A DNA stretch of 64,000 nt from an uncultured Lachnospiraceae bacterium (lineage in GTDB: Bacteria > Bacillota_A > Clostridia > Lachnospirales > Lachnospiraceae). The translations under genes were made by a program, and so were the position numbers. Where the stretch lies: the NCBI GenBank assembly GCA_947564305.1, contig CANOBT010000013.1:1-64000 (forward strand), given 5' to 3'. Of this stretch, positions 1-8,128 are shown piece by piece (within the stretch, counting starts at the first letter, position 1; every line of letters begins with the position of its first letter). The notes under the pieces are model-generated. The model worked only from the letters and a program-made list of their open reading frames with translations, searched no databases and had not been told where the DNA came from.

Positions 1-135
1 GTATGAAACAAAAACCTTGTTTTATTTTTATAATAGTAAAACCTTTTACCTATATCCGAATCATATTTTTATAAGATTCTGACCACAATAGAATGTGGTT
101 TTGAATATGTGACGGCGCTTGTCATGGTAACTACA

Positions 136-194
136 AATTTGTTACACATGGGTCAAGCGGACGTGCTTGCACGTACATTTGACCCACAAATTCA
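136..194. repeat. 59-bp dispersed inverted-repeat element, copy 1
   Basis: The same 59 bp recur at 34894-34952 with three mismatches (all transitions). The unit is a nested inverted repeat: outer AATTTG/CAAATT, then TGGGTCAA/TTTGACCCA, then in this copy an inner GACGTGC/GCACGT arm. It lies about 55 bp upstream of the ECF S-component start. Being intergenic, palindromic and found at two unrelated loci, it looks like a REP/MITE-like or RNA-hairpin element; function unknown. Confidence 0.8.
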
Positions 195-216
195 GTATGA
201 AAGTTTCTTTCATACT
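194..216 (+). other. Perfect hairpin in the ECF operon leader
   Basis: A 10-bp perfect stem (AGTATGAAAG/CTTTCATACT) with a 3-nt loop directly follows the dispersed repeat and precedes the Shine-Dalgarno AGGAGG at 234-239. No T-run follows, so it is not a simple terminator; a leader structure is possible. The rest of 1-248 holds a small hairpin at 82-99 (ACCACA/TGTGGT followed by TTTT, perhaps the terminator of the preceding unit). I recognise no riboswitch. Confidence 0.5.
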
Positions 217-248
217 TACGAATGCTGAAAGCTAGGAGGTAATTGAGC

Positions 249-857
249 ATGAACGAAAACAAATCAAACAAAATGGTACTTTTTATGATCCCTATCTGCA
301 TTGCTATCAATATTGTGGGAGGCAATATTGCATTAGGCTTAAAACTGCCAATCTATATTGATGCGATAGGTACGATTGTTGCAGGTTCTCTGTGCGGAAT
401 TGGCCCAGGAGTAATTGTCGGTGTAGTTACCAATATTATTACATCCATCTCTCTTCCAACACAGTTGGTATTTGCTATAGTAAACGCAGCGTTCGGTATT
501 GTTTCCGGCCTGCTTGGAAAGAAAGGTTTTATGTCCACACTGCCAAAAGCAGTCGTTACAGCGTTTGCTATATGGGCGGCAGGTTTCGGTATTTCCATTC
601 CGATCTATATTTTCGTATATGGCGGATTCAGTGGAGACGGCCTTTCTGTTTTGGTAGCTTTTGTAATGTCAACCGGAATCAGTATGGAGACGGCTGTGGT
701 CATCTGTGTTGCAGCCACAGAACTTTTTGACAAATTCTGTACGGTTTTACTTGCATTTTTAATTATCAAAAGTATGTCCGACCGATTAAAGATCAAGTTT
801 CCTAACGGGGAGGTTTTTATAAAAGGTAAAGAAAATAAAGAGCCGTCAGCTAAATGA
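249..857 (+). CDS. ECF transporter S component (substrate-binding membrane subunit)
   Basis: A 202-residue very hydrophobic protein with about six membrane segments and a charged C-terminal tail (about residues 175-202), the usual size and shape of S components (COG4720/PF07155-like). ATG 249 is preferred over the TTG at 243 because AGGAGG (234-239) sits 9 nt before it. The genes for the T and two A subunits follow at once, so this is a dedicated (group I type) ECF importer. In the membrane it would capture a small metabolite and topple in the lipid to deliver it. The substrate is not evident; the downstream PfkB kinase and LacI regulator suggest a sugar-, nucleoside- or vitamin-like compound (inference). 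Confidence 0.8.
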   Translation: MNENKSNKMVLFMIPICIAINIVGGNIALGLKLPIYIDAIGTIVAGSLCGIGPGVIVGVVTNIITSISLPTQLVFAIVNAAFGIVSGLLGKKGFMSTLPKAVVTAFAIWAAGFGISIPIYIFVYGGFSGDGLSVLVAFVMSTGISMETAVVICVAATELFDKFCTVLLAFLIIKSMSDRLKIKFPNGEVFIKGKENKEPSAK

Positions 858-886
858 CGATTTTCGTTAAAAGAAAGGATTGATGT

Positions 887-1678
887 ATGAATAATGAGTG
901 GGTAAAACAATTTGAAAAACCTCAGATAACAGGAAATGCCCTATTAGACCTGCATCCTTTTGTAAAGCTGAATATGATGGCCGTGCTCTGTATACTGAAC
1001 TTTGTATTAAAGTCCATCGGTTTTTCATTTGCTTTGTTTGTATTATCATACCTTGCTGCGATACTCGCGGGAAAACTGCGTTCATTTCATAAACTTTATT
1101 TTAAAGTAATCCTGATTTTCGGATTATGCTGGTTTATATTCAAGGCAATGTTTGTTGAAGGTGAGCATGTACTGTTTCGTTTTGCAGGAATCTGTATTTC
1201 GACGGAAAGCATTCATTCCGGTATTTCATCAAGCTTATTGATCGTAGGATTCTGCGGCATGTTTTTAGTTTTTTTCCAGCTTACGCCTATGAGCGAACTG
1301 ATGCTTGCATTTGAAAACGTCGGATTATCCAGGACTGTATCCTATGTGATGCTGTCTACCTTTCAAAGTGTAGCGGACTTGTCGGCAAATTCCAAAGTAA
1401 TCCAGGAATCACAGAAAGCTCGCGGTATTGAAACAGAAGGAAACTTATTTACAAGGGTCAAGGCATATATCCCGATTCTAGGTCCACTGGTTTTGAATGC
1501 GGTAGCAAGTACGGAAGAAAAAACAATCGCAATGGAGGCACGGGCATTTTCCGTAACCGGAAAACCAACTCATCTGCGCCAGCTACCGCCGATCAAAGCC
1601 GGACAGATCGTACTGGTGATACTGACTGAACTGCTTTTGGTAGCAGGGATTGTTCTGCGGCTGCAAGGAGGGATTTAA
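887..1678 (+). CDS. ecfT: ECF transporter transmembrane (T) component
   Basis: A 263-residue membrane protein of the CbiQ/EcfT family. It has hydrophobic segments near the N terminus (about 20-130) and at the extreme C terminus, with two coupling helices between carrying the diagnostic Ala-Arg motifs (QKARGIE near residue 178 and MEARAF near 218) that dock into the two ATPases. AAAGGATTGATGT precedes the ATG. It couples ATP hydrolysis by the next two gene products to movement of the S subunit. Length and motif placement are normal. Confidence 0.9.
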   Translation: MNNEWVKQFEKPQITGNALLDLHPFVKLNMMAVLCILNFVLKSIGFSFALFVLSYLAAILAGKLRSFHKLYFKVILIFGLCWFIFKAMFVEGEHVLFRFAGICISTESIHSGISSSLLIVGFCGMFLVFFQLTPMSELMLAFENVGLSRTVSYVMLSTFQSVADLSANSKVIQESQKARGIETEGNLFTRVKAYIPILGPLVLNAVASTEEKTIAMEARAFSVTGKPTHLRQLPPIKAGQIVLVILTELLLVAGIVLRLQGGI

Positions 1679-2533
1679 GTGAATGCGGTAGAAATCAAAA
1701 ATGTGACTTACACCTATCCGTTAGAAGATTGCTGTGCATTAAAAAATATATCTGCGGAATTTGAAACAGGAAAACTGTATGGCATTATCGGATACAACGG
1801 AAGCGGAAAAACGACATTATGCAACCTGATCCGCGGAATGATACCTTATTTCTATAAAGGTGAAATGACTGGGGAAGTCACCATATTCGGAAAAAAAATG
1901 TCTGAGATCACCCCTGAAGAGCTTGCAGTCCAGGTGGGATTTGTTTTCCAGAATCCTTTCACCCAGATAAGCGGCATCAAGGAAACGGTATTCGAGGAAA
2001 TTGCGATGGGGCTTGAAAATCTCGGTGTTCCGCGTGAAGAAATGATGCAACGCACGATGGAGATTATTGAAGCGCTTCATATCGAAAGTATTATGAAAAA
2101 TAACCCAAATGAATTGTCAGGCGGTCAAAAACAGCGGGTAGCATTTGCATCCATTATTGTCATGGACCCGCCGGTTCTTGTAATCGATGAGCCAACATCC
2201 CAATTGGACCCATACAGCACAGAAATGATCTTTGATATTATCCGTCAGATGAATGAGAAAGGAAAAACCATTATCCTTGTTGAGCATAAAACAGAACTTT
2301 TGGCTGAATATGCAGATGAAATCCTGGTGATGAATCATGGAGAAATCGTAGCAAAAGGAAAGACAGAAATCATATTTTCAGATATCCATCTGGCCGAAAA
2401 AGGGGTTGTCATCCCTCAGGTCGCTATGCTTGGACATGACTTGAGAACTGCAGGGATGAATATTTCCAAAATACCAATCACCCTTGGACAGGCAGTGGAA
2501 GTATTAGCAGGAGGGAAAAATGAATGCGATTGA
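1679..2533 (+). CDS. ecfA1: ECF transporter ATPase A1 (GTG start)
   Basis: A 284-residue ABC ATPase. Walker A GYNGSGKTT (near residue 39), Q-loop in GFVFQNP, canonical signature LSGGQKQRV (near 146), Walker B VLVIDEPTSQLD and H-loop VEHKTE are all visible. It starts with GTG immediately after the ecfT stop (TAA then GTG), with AAGGAGGG just upstream, and overlaps the next gene by 14 nt, so the two ATPases are translationally coupled and would form a heterodimer. This subunit carries the intact signature motif. Confidence 0.92.
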   Translation: MNAVEIKNVTYTYPLEDCCALKNISAEFETGKLYGIIGYNGSGKTTLCNLIRGMIPYFYKGEMTGEVTIFGKKMSEITPEELAVQVGFVFQNPFTQISGIKETVFEEIAMGLENLGVPREEMMQRTMEIIEALHIESIMKNNPNELSGGQKQRVAFASIIVMDPPVLVIDEPTSQLDPYSTEMIFDIIRQMNEKGKTIILVEHKTELLAEYADEILVMNHGEIVAKGKTEIIFSDIHLAEKGVVIPQVAMLGHDLRTAGMNISKIPITLGQAVEVLAGGKNECD

Positions 2534-3335
2534 ACTAAAAGGAGCATCTTTTCGCTATCCCAACGGATTTTTGGCGAATGACACCCTAAACCTGCGTATA
2601 GAACAGGGTGAATCTGTGGCTATAATCGGGGTGAATGGGGCCGGAAAAACCACCGCAGTCAAAATGATGAACGGTCTGTATAAGCCATGTGAAGGTGATG
2701 TCTTTGTCAATGGCATCAATACAAAGGAGCGCACCACCGCTCAAATTGCATCTATGGCAGGTTATGTATTCCAGAATCCGGACGACCAGATTTTTAATCA
2801 GACCGTTCAGGCAGAGATTGAGTATATGCCAAGATATTTCAAACTTCCGGAAGAGGAGATCCGGCAAAGGGTTAATGAAGCGGTTGAATTAACAGAAATT
2901 GGAGATTATCTTTCAAAAAATCCATATGATATTCCATTTTCCACAAGAAAATTCGTCACTATTGCTGCCATACTTGCGACAAAACCGCAATATCTGATTT
3001 TAGATGAGCCTACGGCAGGACAAGACAAAACCGGGAATGACATCCTGCGGCACCTGATTGCCTATCTGCATGAGCAAGGAATCGGTGTGATCACCATTAC
3101 GCATGACATGGAGTTTGTAGCGGAAAATTTTAAACGAGTGGTAGCCATGTCCAACAAACGGATCATAATGGATGACACGGTAGAAAAAGTATTTTCAAAT
3201 GACGAAGCATTGAACAAATGCCAAGTCAAAAAACCACAGATTGCGCAGCTGGCGGACTTACTGGGATATCCGCCGGGAACAATCTTCAGAGAACAGCTGG
3301 CAGCCCATATTTTAAATCAAAAAAATAAACAGTGA
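2520..3335 (+). CDS. ecfA2: ECF transporter ATPase A2 with degenerate signature motif
   Basis: A 271-residue ABC ATPase, partner of the preceding gene. Walker A GVNGAGKTT, Q-loop YVFQNPDDQ, Walker B YLILDEPTAGQD and H-loop THDME are present. Where the LSGGQ signature should be, the protein reads IPFSTRKFVTIA. An ECF heterodimer with one degenerate signature would have one catalytically weaker composite site, as in asymmetric ABC exporters. GGAGGGAAAA overlapping the end of ecfA1 provides the RBS. Confidence 0.88.
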   Translation: MNAIELKGASFRYPNGFLANDTLNLRIEQGESVAIIGVNGAGKTTAVKMMNGLYKPCEGDVFVNGINTKERTTAQIASMAGYVFQNPDDQIFNQTVQAEIEYMPRYFKLPEEEIRQRVNEAVELTEIGDYLSKNPYDIPFSTRKFVTIAAILATKPQYLILDEPTAGQDKTGNDILRHLIAYLHEQGIGVITITHDMEFVAENFKRVVAMSNKRIIMDDTVEKVFSNDEALNKCQVKKPQIAQLADLLGYPPGTIFREQLAAHILNQKNKQ

Positions 3336-3345
3336 GGAGAAAAAT

Positions 3346-4062
3346 ATGACACATAAAGAAGTACAAGAAACAGCTAAAATTGCAATGGATACATTAAAAA
3401 AAGAGATAAAACCAGGGATGACTGAAATAGAACTTGCAGAAATTGTAAAGCAGTCACTGGAAGGACAGGGAATCAAAAGGTATTGGTATCATGGCATACC
3501 CGCACTTGTATTCGCAGGAGAGCGTACCATTTTATCACAGGCTGCCTGTGAATATGCCCCAACAGATTATCAAATTAAAAAGAATGATATTATTACGGTA
3601 GATACGGCACCGGAAGAGGACTTGTTATGGGGAGATTATGCCAGGACTATCATTATCCAGGATGGAGAAGTTGTGCCGGATGACCAGATAAAAGATCCTG
3701 AATTCCGTGAAGGAGTGGAAACAGAAATCCGCCTTCATGAATTTATGATGGAGCATGCAAGACCAGATATGAAATTCTGTCAGCTCCATAAACTGGTCGA
3801 TGAATATCTGCATAAATTGGGATATCAAAATCTGGATTTCTTGAGTAATTTTGGCCATTCTGTCGTAGACGGTGTAGATTCTGCCACGTTTTATGAATTG
3901 AGAAATGATCCGCGGGTCTTCTTTGATGCTAAATGTGAATGCACCTTAGAAGAGGCCGGAAAGTTTACATTTGAACCGCATATCGCAAAGCCCGGCGGAA
4001 AGTTTGGATATAAGAGGGAAGATATCTTTTACTTTGTAAATGGCAGCATACAGATTTTGTAA
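3346..4062 (+). CDS. M24 (aminopeptidase P/creatinase fold) metallohydrolase-like protein
   Basis: A 238-residue pita-bread-fold protein. All five expected metal ligands can be placed: D86 (TVDTAP), D97 (GDYAR), H171 (FGHSVV), E210 (FEPHI) and E225 (REDIFYF). It lacks the N-terminal domain of full prolidases and the length is near type I methionine aminopeptidase, but the context differs: it follows the ECF genes by 10 nt with GAGGAGA before the ATG. It may hydrolyse a peptide-like or amide-linked form of the imported substrate. That is inference; members of this fold also include creatinase and non-peptidases. Confidence 0.75.
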   Translation: MTHKEVQETAKIAMDTLKKEIKPGMTEIELAEIVKQSLEGQGIKRYWYHGIPALVFAGERTILSQAACEYAPTDYQIKKNDIITVDTAPEEDLLWGDYARTIIIQDGEVVPDDQIKDPEFREGVETEIRLHEFMMEHARPDMKFCQLHKLVDEYLHKLGYQNLDFLSNFGHSVVDGVDSATFYELRNDPRVFFDAKCECTLEEAGKFTFEPHIAKPGGKFGYKREDIFYFVNGSIQIL

Positions 4063-4102
4063 ATACTGTGGCAAAACCGTCCGAAAAGACTGTAATTTCC
4101 TG

Positions 4103-4133
4103 TTGCATTTTTACCTGGAAGATGTAATTATAT
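4103..4133 (+). promoter_or_regulatory. Possible promoter of the lacI-type gene
   Basis: TTGCAT at 4103-4108 is followed after 16-19 nt by the AT-rich TAATTATAT (4125-4133), inside an imperfect TACCT/AGGTA dyad. It is the only promoter-like pattern in the 118-nt gap after the M24 gene. Weak match to consensus. Confidence 0.3.
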
Positions 4134-4180
4134 AGGTAAGAAAATGGTAAATAATACCCGTTGCAGAAAGGATGAGCGCG

Positions 4181-5209
4181 TTGAGAGCTACAATTACGGA
4201 TATTGCTGAAAAAACAGGACTTTCTATTACAACAATTTCCCAGGTTTTAAACAATAAGGGACAGCGGTTCTCTAAGAAAACCCGCGATCAAATCATTGAA
4301 GCGGCCAGAGAATTGAATTACCGTCCAAACCAGCTTGCAGTAGGGCTCTTGACTAAAAAAACAAAGACGATTGGTTTGGTGATCCCAGACGTGTGTAATA
4401 TTTTCTTTTCAGAATTTGCAAAAGGAATTGAAAATCTTGCACGTACAGAAGGATACAGCGTGATCCTGTGCAACTCGGACGACAAATTTGAATTTGAAGC
4501 GAAGAATATCCAGATGCTGACTGACCATAATGTGGATGGAATCGCAATCATCCTTTCAGCAGAAAGTTTTGGAGATAAGAACGAGGAATGCCTGAAAGCA
4601 TTGAAAATGACAGGCATTCCTGTAATATTGGCAGATTGTTTTAATGACGTTTCCGGATTCAATACTATTGAAATTGACAACCAGAAGGGGTCTTCCATCG
4701 TGGTAGACTACCTGCTTTCCTTGGGACACCGGCGCATTGGCTGTATTGTCGGTCCCCAGGGATTAAAGTCAAACAAAATACGTTTAAAAGGATACATAGA
4801 CGAATTAGAAAAAAATGGAATCCGCCCGGACACAGATTTGATATATGAAGGAGACTTCCGTTACCAGAGCGGGTATACCGGAGCACTGGAATTACTCCCC
4901 CGCAGGCCTACGGCCATTTATTGTCACAATGATATGATGGCATATGGGGCAATGAAAGCGCTCCGTGAGAAAAATCTTCGTATCCCTGACGATATATCCG
5001 TAGTCGGCTTTGATGATATCTTCTTTTCACAGCATATGGACGTCCCATTGACATCCATTCATCAGCCGGCTTATCAGATGGGCCAGCAAGCAGGAGTTAT
5101 TCTGCTTGAGGAGATTAAAAATCATAATACCGAGAAACGCCACATTGTGTTTGAGCCAAAGCTGGTCGTGCGGCAAAGTACCGGAACTGCTCCTGCAGAA
5201 ATGTCTTAG
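4181..5209 (+). CDS. LacI/GalR family transcriptional regulator
   Basis: About 342 residues. The N-terminal helix-turn-helix TITDIAEKTGLSITTISQVLN and hinge (RPNQLAVGL) are followed by a periplasmic-binding-protein-like effector domain (TIGLVIPDV..., GFDDIFFS, LTSIHQP). The GAAAGGA RBS ends at 4172, on top of an ATG there; the TTG at 4181 is correctly spaced (8 nt) and gives a standard N terminus, so I prefer TTG. It lies inside the ECF/kinase cluster and probably controls it; the palindrome at 6081-6094 is a good candidate operator. Confidence 0.9.
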   Translation: MRATITDIAEKTGLSITTISQVLNNKGQRFSKKTRDQIIEAARELNYRPNQLAVGLLTKKTKTIGLVIPDVCNIFFSEFAKGIENLARTEGYSVILCNSDDKFEFEAKNIQMLTDHNVDGIAIILSAESFGDKNEECLKALKMTGIPVILADCFNDVSGFNTIEIDNQKGSSIVVDYLLSLGHRRIGCIVGPQGLKSNKIRLKGYIDELEKNGIRPDTDLIYEGDFRYQSGYTGALELLPRRPTAIYCHNDMMAYGAMKALREKNLRIPDDISVVGFDDIFFSQHMDVPLTSIHQPAYQMGQQAGVILLEEIKNHNTEKRHIVFEPKLVVRQSTGTAPAEMS

Positions 5210-5229
5210 AGATACCGTTAAAACATCTG

Positions 5230-5245
5230 CCTGTATATATACAGG
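5230..5245 (+). promoter_or_regulatory. 16-bp perfect palindrome overlapping a Shine-Dalgarno
   Basis: CCTGTATATATACAGG is a perfect palindrome whose right end overlaps AGGAGG (5243-5248), the RBS of the gene at 5256. It could be a protein-binding site or a hairpin that masks the RBS. No other copy was noticed. Confidence 0.4.
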
Positions 5246-5255
5246 AGGATTTTAA

Positions 5256-6002
5256 ATGAAAAACATATTATTAGCAGGCGAATCGTGGATGAGTTATACC
5301 ACACATGTAAAGGGTTTTGATTCTTTTTATACCTCTACTTTTGAGTCCGGAGAAAAATGGTTGAAAAAGGCCTTAGAAAACGGAGGATATACGGTTGATT
5401 TTCTTATGAATCATCTGGCAGGCGAGCAGTTCCCGTTTGAAATGGAAGAACTGAACAAATATGATTGTGTCATATTATCAGATATAGGAGCCAATACGCT
5501 TCTTCTGCCTGCGCAGACTTTCGCATCAAGCAAAAAGATGCCAAACAGAACGAAATTAATCCGGGATTATGTCTTACAGGGAGGCTCCCTGTTAATGATT
5601 GGCGGTTATCTAACATTTTCCGGTGTAGATGCAAAGGGGAAGTGGCATGATACCTATGTTCAGGAAGTGCTTCCGGTTGAGGTGCTTACCATAGATGACC
5701 GAATGGAACACTGTGAGGGTGTGACGCCAAAGATTACCAAAAAGCATAAAGCGCTGGAAGGAATTCCTGATATATTTCCTGATGTCTTGGGTTATAACCG
5801 TACAATTCCGAAAGAAGAGGCTTTTGTTGCAGCGGAAGTAGAAGGTGATCCTTTCGCAGCATTCGGAGAATATGGCAGAGGCAGATCCGCTGTAATCACG
5901 ACCGACTGTGCACCGCACTGGGCGCCGCCGGAATTCTGCGAATGGGAATATTATGATAAATTGTGGCAGGGAATTGTAAACTGGCTGACTGGTATGGTAT
6001 AA
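5256..6002 (+). CDS. Glutamine amidotransferase-like (DUF1355/PF07090 type) protein
   Basis: A 248-residue soluble protein with a class I glutamine-amidotransferase-like fold: N-terminal Rossmann strand KNILLAGESW, CVILSDIGAN, GGSLLMIGGY and C-terminal AVITTDCAPHW. No nucleophilic Cys sits in a G-x-C-x-G elbow, so it is unlikely to be an active amidotransferase; the family is uncharacterised, often beside sugar catabolism genes (COG5426-like). AGGAGG 7 nt before the ATG is clear. It sits between the LacI regulator and a sugar kinase, so a role in the same substrate pathway is likely but undefined. Confidence 0.7.
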   Translation: MKNILLAGESWMSYTTHVKGFDSFYTSTFESGEKWLKKALENGGYTVDFLMNHLAGEQFPFEMEELNKYDCVILSDIGANTLLLPAQTFASSKKMPNRTKLIRDYVLQGGSLLMIGGYLTFSGVDAKGKWHDTYVQEVLPVEVLTIDDRMEHCEGVTPKITKKHKALEGIPDIFPDVLGYNRTIPKEEAFVAAEVEGDPFAAFGEYGRGRSAVITTDCAPHWAPPEFCEWEYYDKLWQGIVNWLTGMV

Positions 6003-6080
6003 TGAATTGAGCTGAAGCGCAAACATGTCGTCAGTTTTTAGTAAAAACCGGTAACATACGGGTATAAACAGCCGAAACAT

Positions 6081-6094
6081 CGCAAGCGCTTACA
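6081..6094. promoter_or_regulatory. LacI-family/cre-like operator
   Basis: CGCAAGCGCTTACA, which reads TGTAAGCGCTTGCG on the other strand, fits the TGNAANCGNTNNC core of LacI/CcpA-type operators. It lies 19 nt before the kinase start, just downstream of TATAAA (6063-6068). Either the local LacI protein or CcpA could bind here; sequence alone does not separate them. Confidence 0.6.
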
Positions 6095-6112
6095 AATGGA
6101 GGAACATGACAT

Positions 6113-6997
6113 ATGAAAATTTTAAATTTTGGCTCTTTAAATTTAGATTATACCTATCAGGTATCCCATATCGTAACCCCGGGAGAAACGATTACTTCTT
6201 CCAATCTGACAATCCATCCCGGCGGAAAGGGACTAAACCAGTCCATTGCCCTTGCGCGTGCAGGCACGGCAGTCTCACATGCCGGCCAGATTGGAGAGGA
6301 CGGCACAATGCTGAAAGAGATATGTGCACAAAATGGAGTAGACACAAGATTTATTGAAACAGTTCCAATCCGTTCAGGGAATGCCATCATACAGGTAGAT
6401 GAAAGCGGCCAGAACAGCATCATTCTTTTTCCGGGAGCAAACCGTGCAATCGAAGCGCCCATGATAGACAACGTATTGGAGGCATTTGAAACAGGTGATT
6501 TTCTTTTGGTCCAGAATGAAATCAGCAGCCTTCCCTACATCATTGAAAAAGCATGGAAACAGGGCCTCAAGATCATCATGAATCCCTCACCTATGGATGA
6601 AAGGCTTCAAGAATGTGATCTTTCAAAAGTTTCTATGTTTATATTAAACGAAGTAGAGGGTGCACAGTTGACCGGAAAAGAAGAGAGTTCCGATATACTG
6701 GATGAGATGCGGCATTTATTCCCTGATGCTGAAATTATATTAACACTCGGCTCACAGGGTTCCATATATTGTGGTAAGGATATACTGATACGTCAGGATA
6801 TCTTCCCCACAAAAGTCCGTGATACAACCGGTGCCGGGGATACCTTTACAGGCTTTTTTATTGCAGAATATCTGAATAGCCATGACCCGAAACTGGCGCT
6901 TGAAACAGCGAGCCTTGCTGCTTCCATTGCAGTCTCTCGCGCGGGAGCCTCGGATTCCGTACCTACGATGAAAGAAGTGAAAAACTGGCGGAAGTGA
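6113..6997 (+). CDS. PfkB-family carbohydrate kinase (ribokinase-like)
   Basis: A 294-residue kinase with both PfkB signatures: GGKGLNQSIALARAG near residue 37 for substrate binding, and DTTGAGDTFTGFF near 240 with the catalytic Asp and anion hole. The N-terminal NFGSLNLDYTYQV strand is ribokinase-like. It would phosphorylate a sugar or nucleoside using ATP. It is the last gene of the plus-strand cluster and is followed by a strong terminator. A ribokinase would fit salvage of a ribose-containing molecule through the ECF importer, but fructokinase or nucleoside kinase activity cannot be excluded. Confidence 0.88.
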   Translation: MKILNFGSLNLDYTYQVSHIVTPGETITSSNLTIHPGGKGLNQSIALARAGTAVSHAGQIGEDGTMLKEICAQNGVDTRFIETVPIRSGNAIIQVDESGQNSIILFPGANRAIEAPMIDNVLEAFETGDFLLVQNEISSLPYIIEKAWKQGLKIIMNPSPMDERLQECDLSKVSMFILNEVEGAQLTGKEESSDILDEMRHLFPDAEIILTLGSQGSIYCGKDILIRQDIFPTKVRDTTGAGDTFTGFFIAEYLNSHDPKLALETASLAASIAVSRAGASDSVPTMKEVKNWRK

Positions 6998-7002
6998 ATA
7001 TC

Positions 7003-7039
7003 ATGCCGGTGAGCCCCATGCTCACCGGCATATCTTTTT
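7003..7039 (+). terminator. Rho-independent terminator after the kinase gene
   Basis: An 11-bp perfect stem, ATGCCGGTGAG (7003-7013) and CTCACCGGCAT (7021-7031), is followed by CTTTTT. It separates the plus-strand cluster from the convergent TRAP operon. Confidence 0.9.
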
Positions 7040-8042
7040 AGAAATGTATATCCTTTAAATATTTCTCCACGATTTCCTCCGATACATTCTCTTTGATTTC
7101 TTCATAAACCGGCTGAGAATGTTCCACTAACTGCCTGTATAACTCCTCCGACAGCGTGATGACCTGTGTGCCGCTTTCCTCAATGGTCTCTACACGCTGT
7201 GCGATCCGTTCATCCGATGCTTTTCTGGACTCTTCTTTCGCAATCTCACCGGCTTCTAAAAGAATCTCCTGCTCGTCTTGTGACAAGCCTTGAAAAAATT
7301 CTTCGCTGACAATCAGCGACAACAAGTGGGGCAGATGGTTCGTCTCCACCACATAATCCTGCTGCTCATATAGACGGTTTGAAACGATGACCTCATAAGG
7401 GTTTTCCTGAGCGTCAATGGTATTTTGCTGCAGCCCGATATAAACCTCACTGAAACTCATCGGCGTCGGATTCGCCTCCAGAGTCTTCCAAAAATCCATG
7501 TGATAGCTGTTTTCCATAGTGCGGATCTTCTGCCCTTTGAAGTCCGCGATGGACTCCACATTTTTGTTCGTGGACATCACGCGAAAGCCCTGGTCGGAAT
7601 ATCCCAGCAGTTCATATCCTGCGTCCCGGTATTCCTGCCTCATTAGCTCCAAAAAACCGGCGTCATCAACCGCTTTCCTTACGTCTTCTAGCTTGTCATA
7701 AGCACAGGGAGCGTCAAATACAGCCGTGTCCGGGATAAAGTTCACCTGAGGAGCCGTGTTCTGTACAACAAAGGGGATATCTCCGTCATAACAGCTTTCT
7801 AGGAGCTCCCTGTCGCCGCCAAGTACGCTGTTTGGGTATACCTGAATCTTCATCTTACCATCGCTGAGCCGCAATACTTCTTCTGCAAATTTCTCTGCAT
7901 AAATCTGAGTTACCGTGTCCTCCGGACTTGCTGTAGCCAAAGGCCATGCGTACCGCTGCTCTTCGTCTCCGTCTGTCCTCGCACATCCTGCCAGAAGGAG
8001 CAGTGACAGGCATAATATACAAGCTTTACTTATTTTCCTCAT
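7038..8042 (-). CDS. dctP: TRAP transporter solute-binding lipoprotein
   Basis: A DctP-family protein. I start at 8042, since it begins an ideal lipoprotein signal (MRKISKAC, hydrophobic core, LLAGC lipobox) preceded by GAGAGGA; an upstream ATG at 8105 would add 21 residues with no function. The mature part has the family's solute-carboxylate Arg in a conserved context (DQGFRVMST, then GQKIRTM) and the QNTIDAQENPYEVI motif. It binds an organic acid outside the membrane and hands it to the DctQM membrane unit encoded upstream. Given the aro neighbours, quinate or shikimate is the likely ligand (inference). It is the last gene of the operon. Confidence 0.88.
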   Translation of the reverse strand: MRKISKACILCLSLLLLAGCARTDGDEEQRYAWPLATASPEDTVTQIYAEKFAEEVLRLSDGKMKIQVYPNSVLGGDRELLESCYDGDIPFVVQNTAPQVNFIPDTAVFDAPCAYDKLEDVRKAVDDAGFLELMRQEYRDAGYELLGYSDQGFRVMSTNKNVESIADFKGQKIRTMENSYHMDFWKTLEANPTPMSFSEVYIGLQQNTIDAQENPYEVIVSNRLYEQQDYVVETNHLPHLLSLIVSEEFFQGLSQDEQEILLEAGEIAKEESRKASDERIAQRVETIEESGTQVITLSEELYRQLVEHSQPVYEEIKENVSEEIVEKYLKDIHF

Positions 8043-8128
8043 ATTTTCTGTTTTCCTCTCAGTTAGGAATCGTCTGCCATAAACTGTTTTCCCGGCATCC
8101 GCCAATCATCCTTCTTTTCCTCTCACCT

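Noticed and set aside
1..248. Riboswitch in the ECF operon leader
   Set aside because: Hairpins are present but no purine, TPP, FMN, cobalamin or preQ1 core motif could be matched.
131..325. 64-codon minus-strand frame at the left edge
   Set aside because: It runs through the dispersed palindromic repeat and into the ECF S-component gene; a shadow frame.
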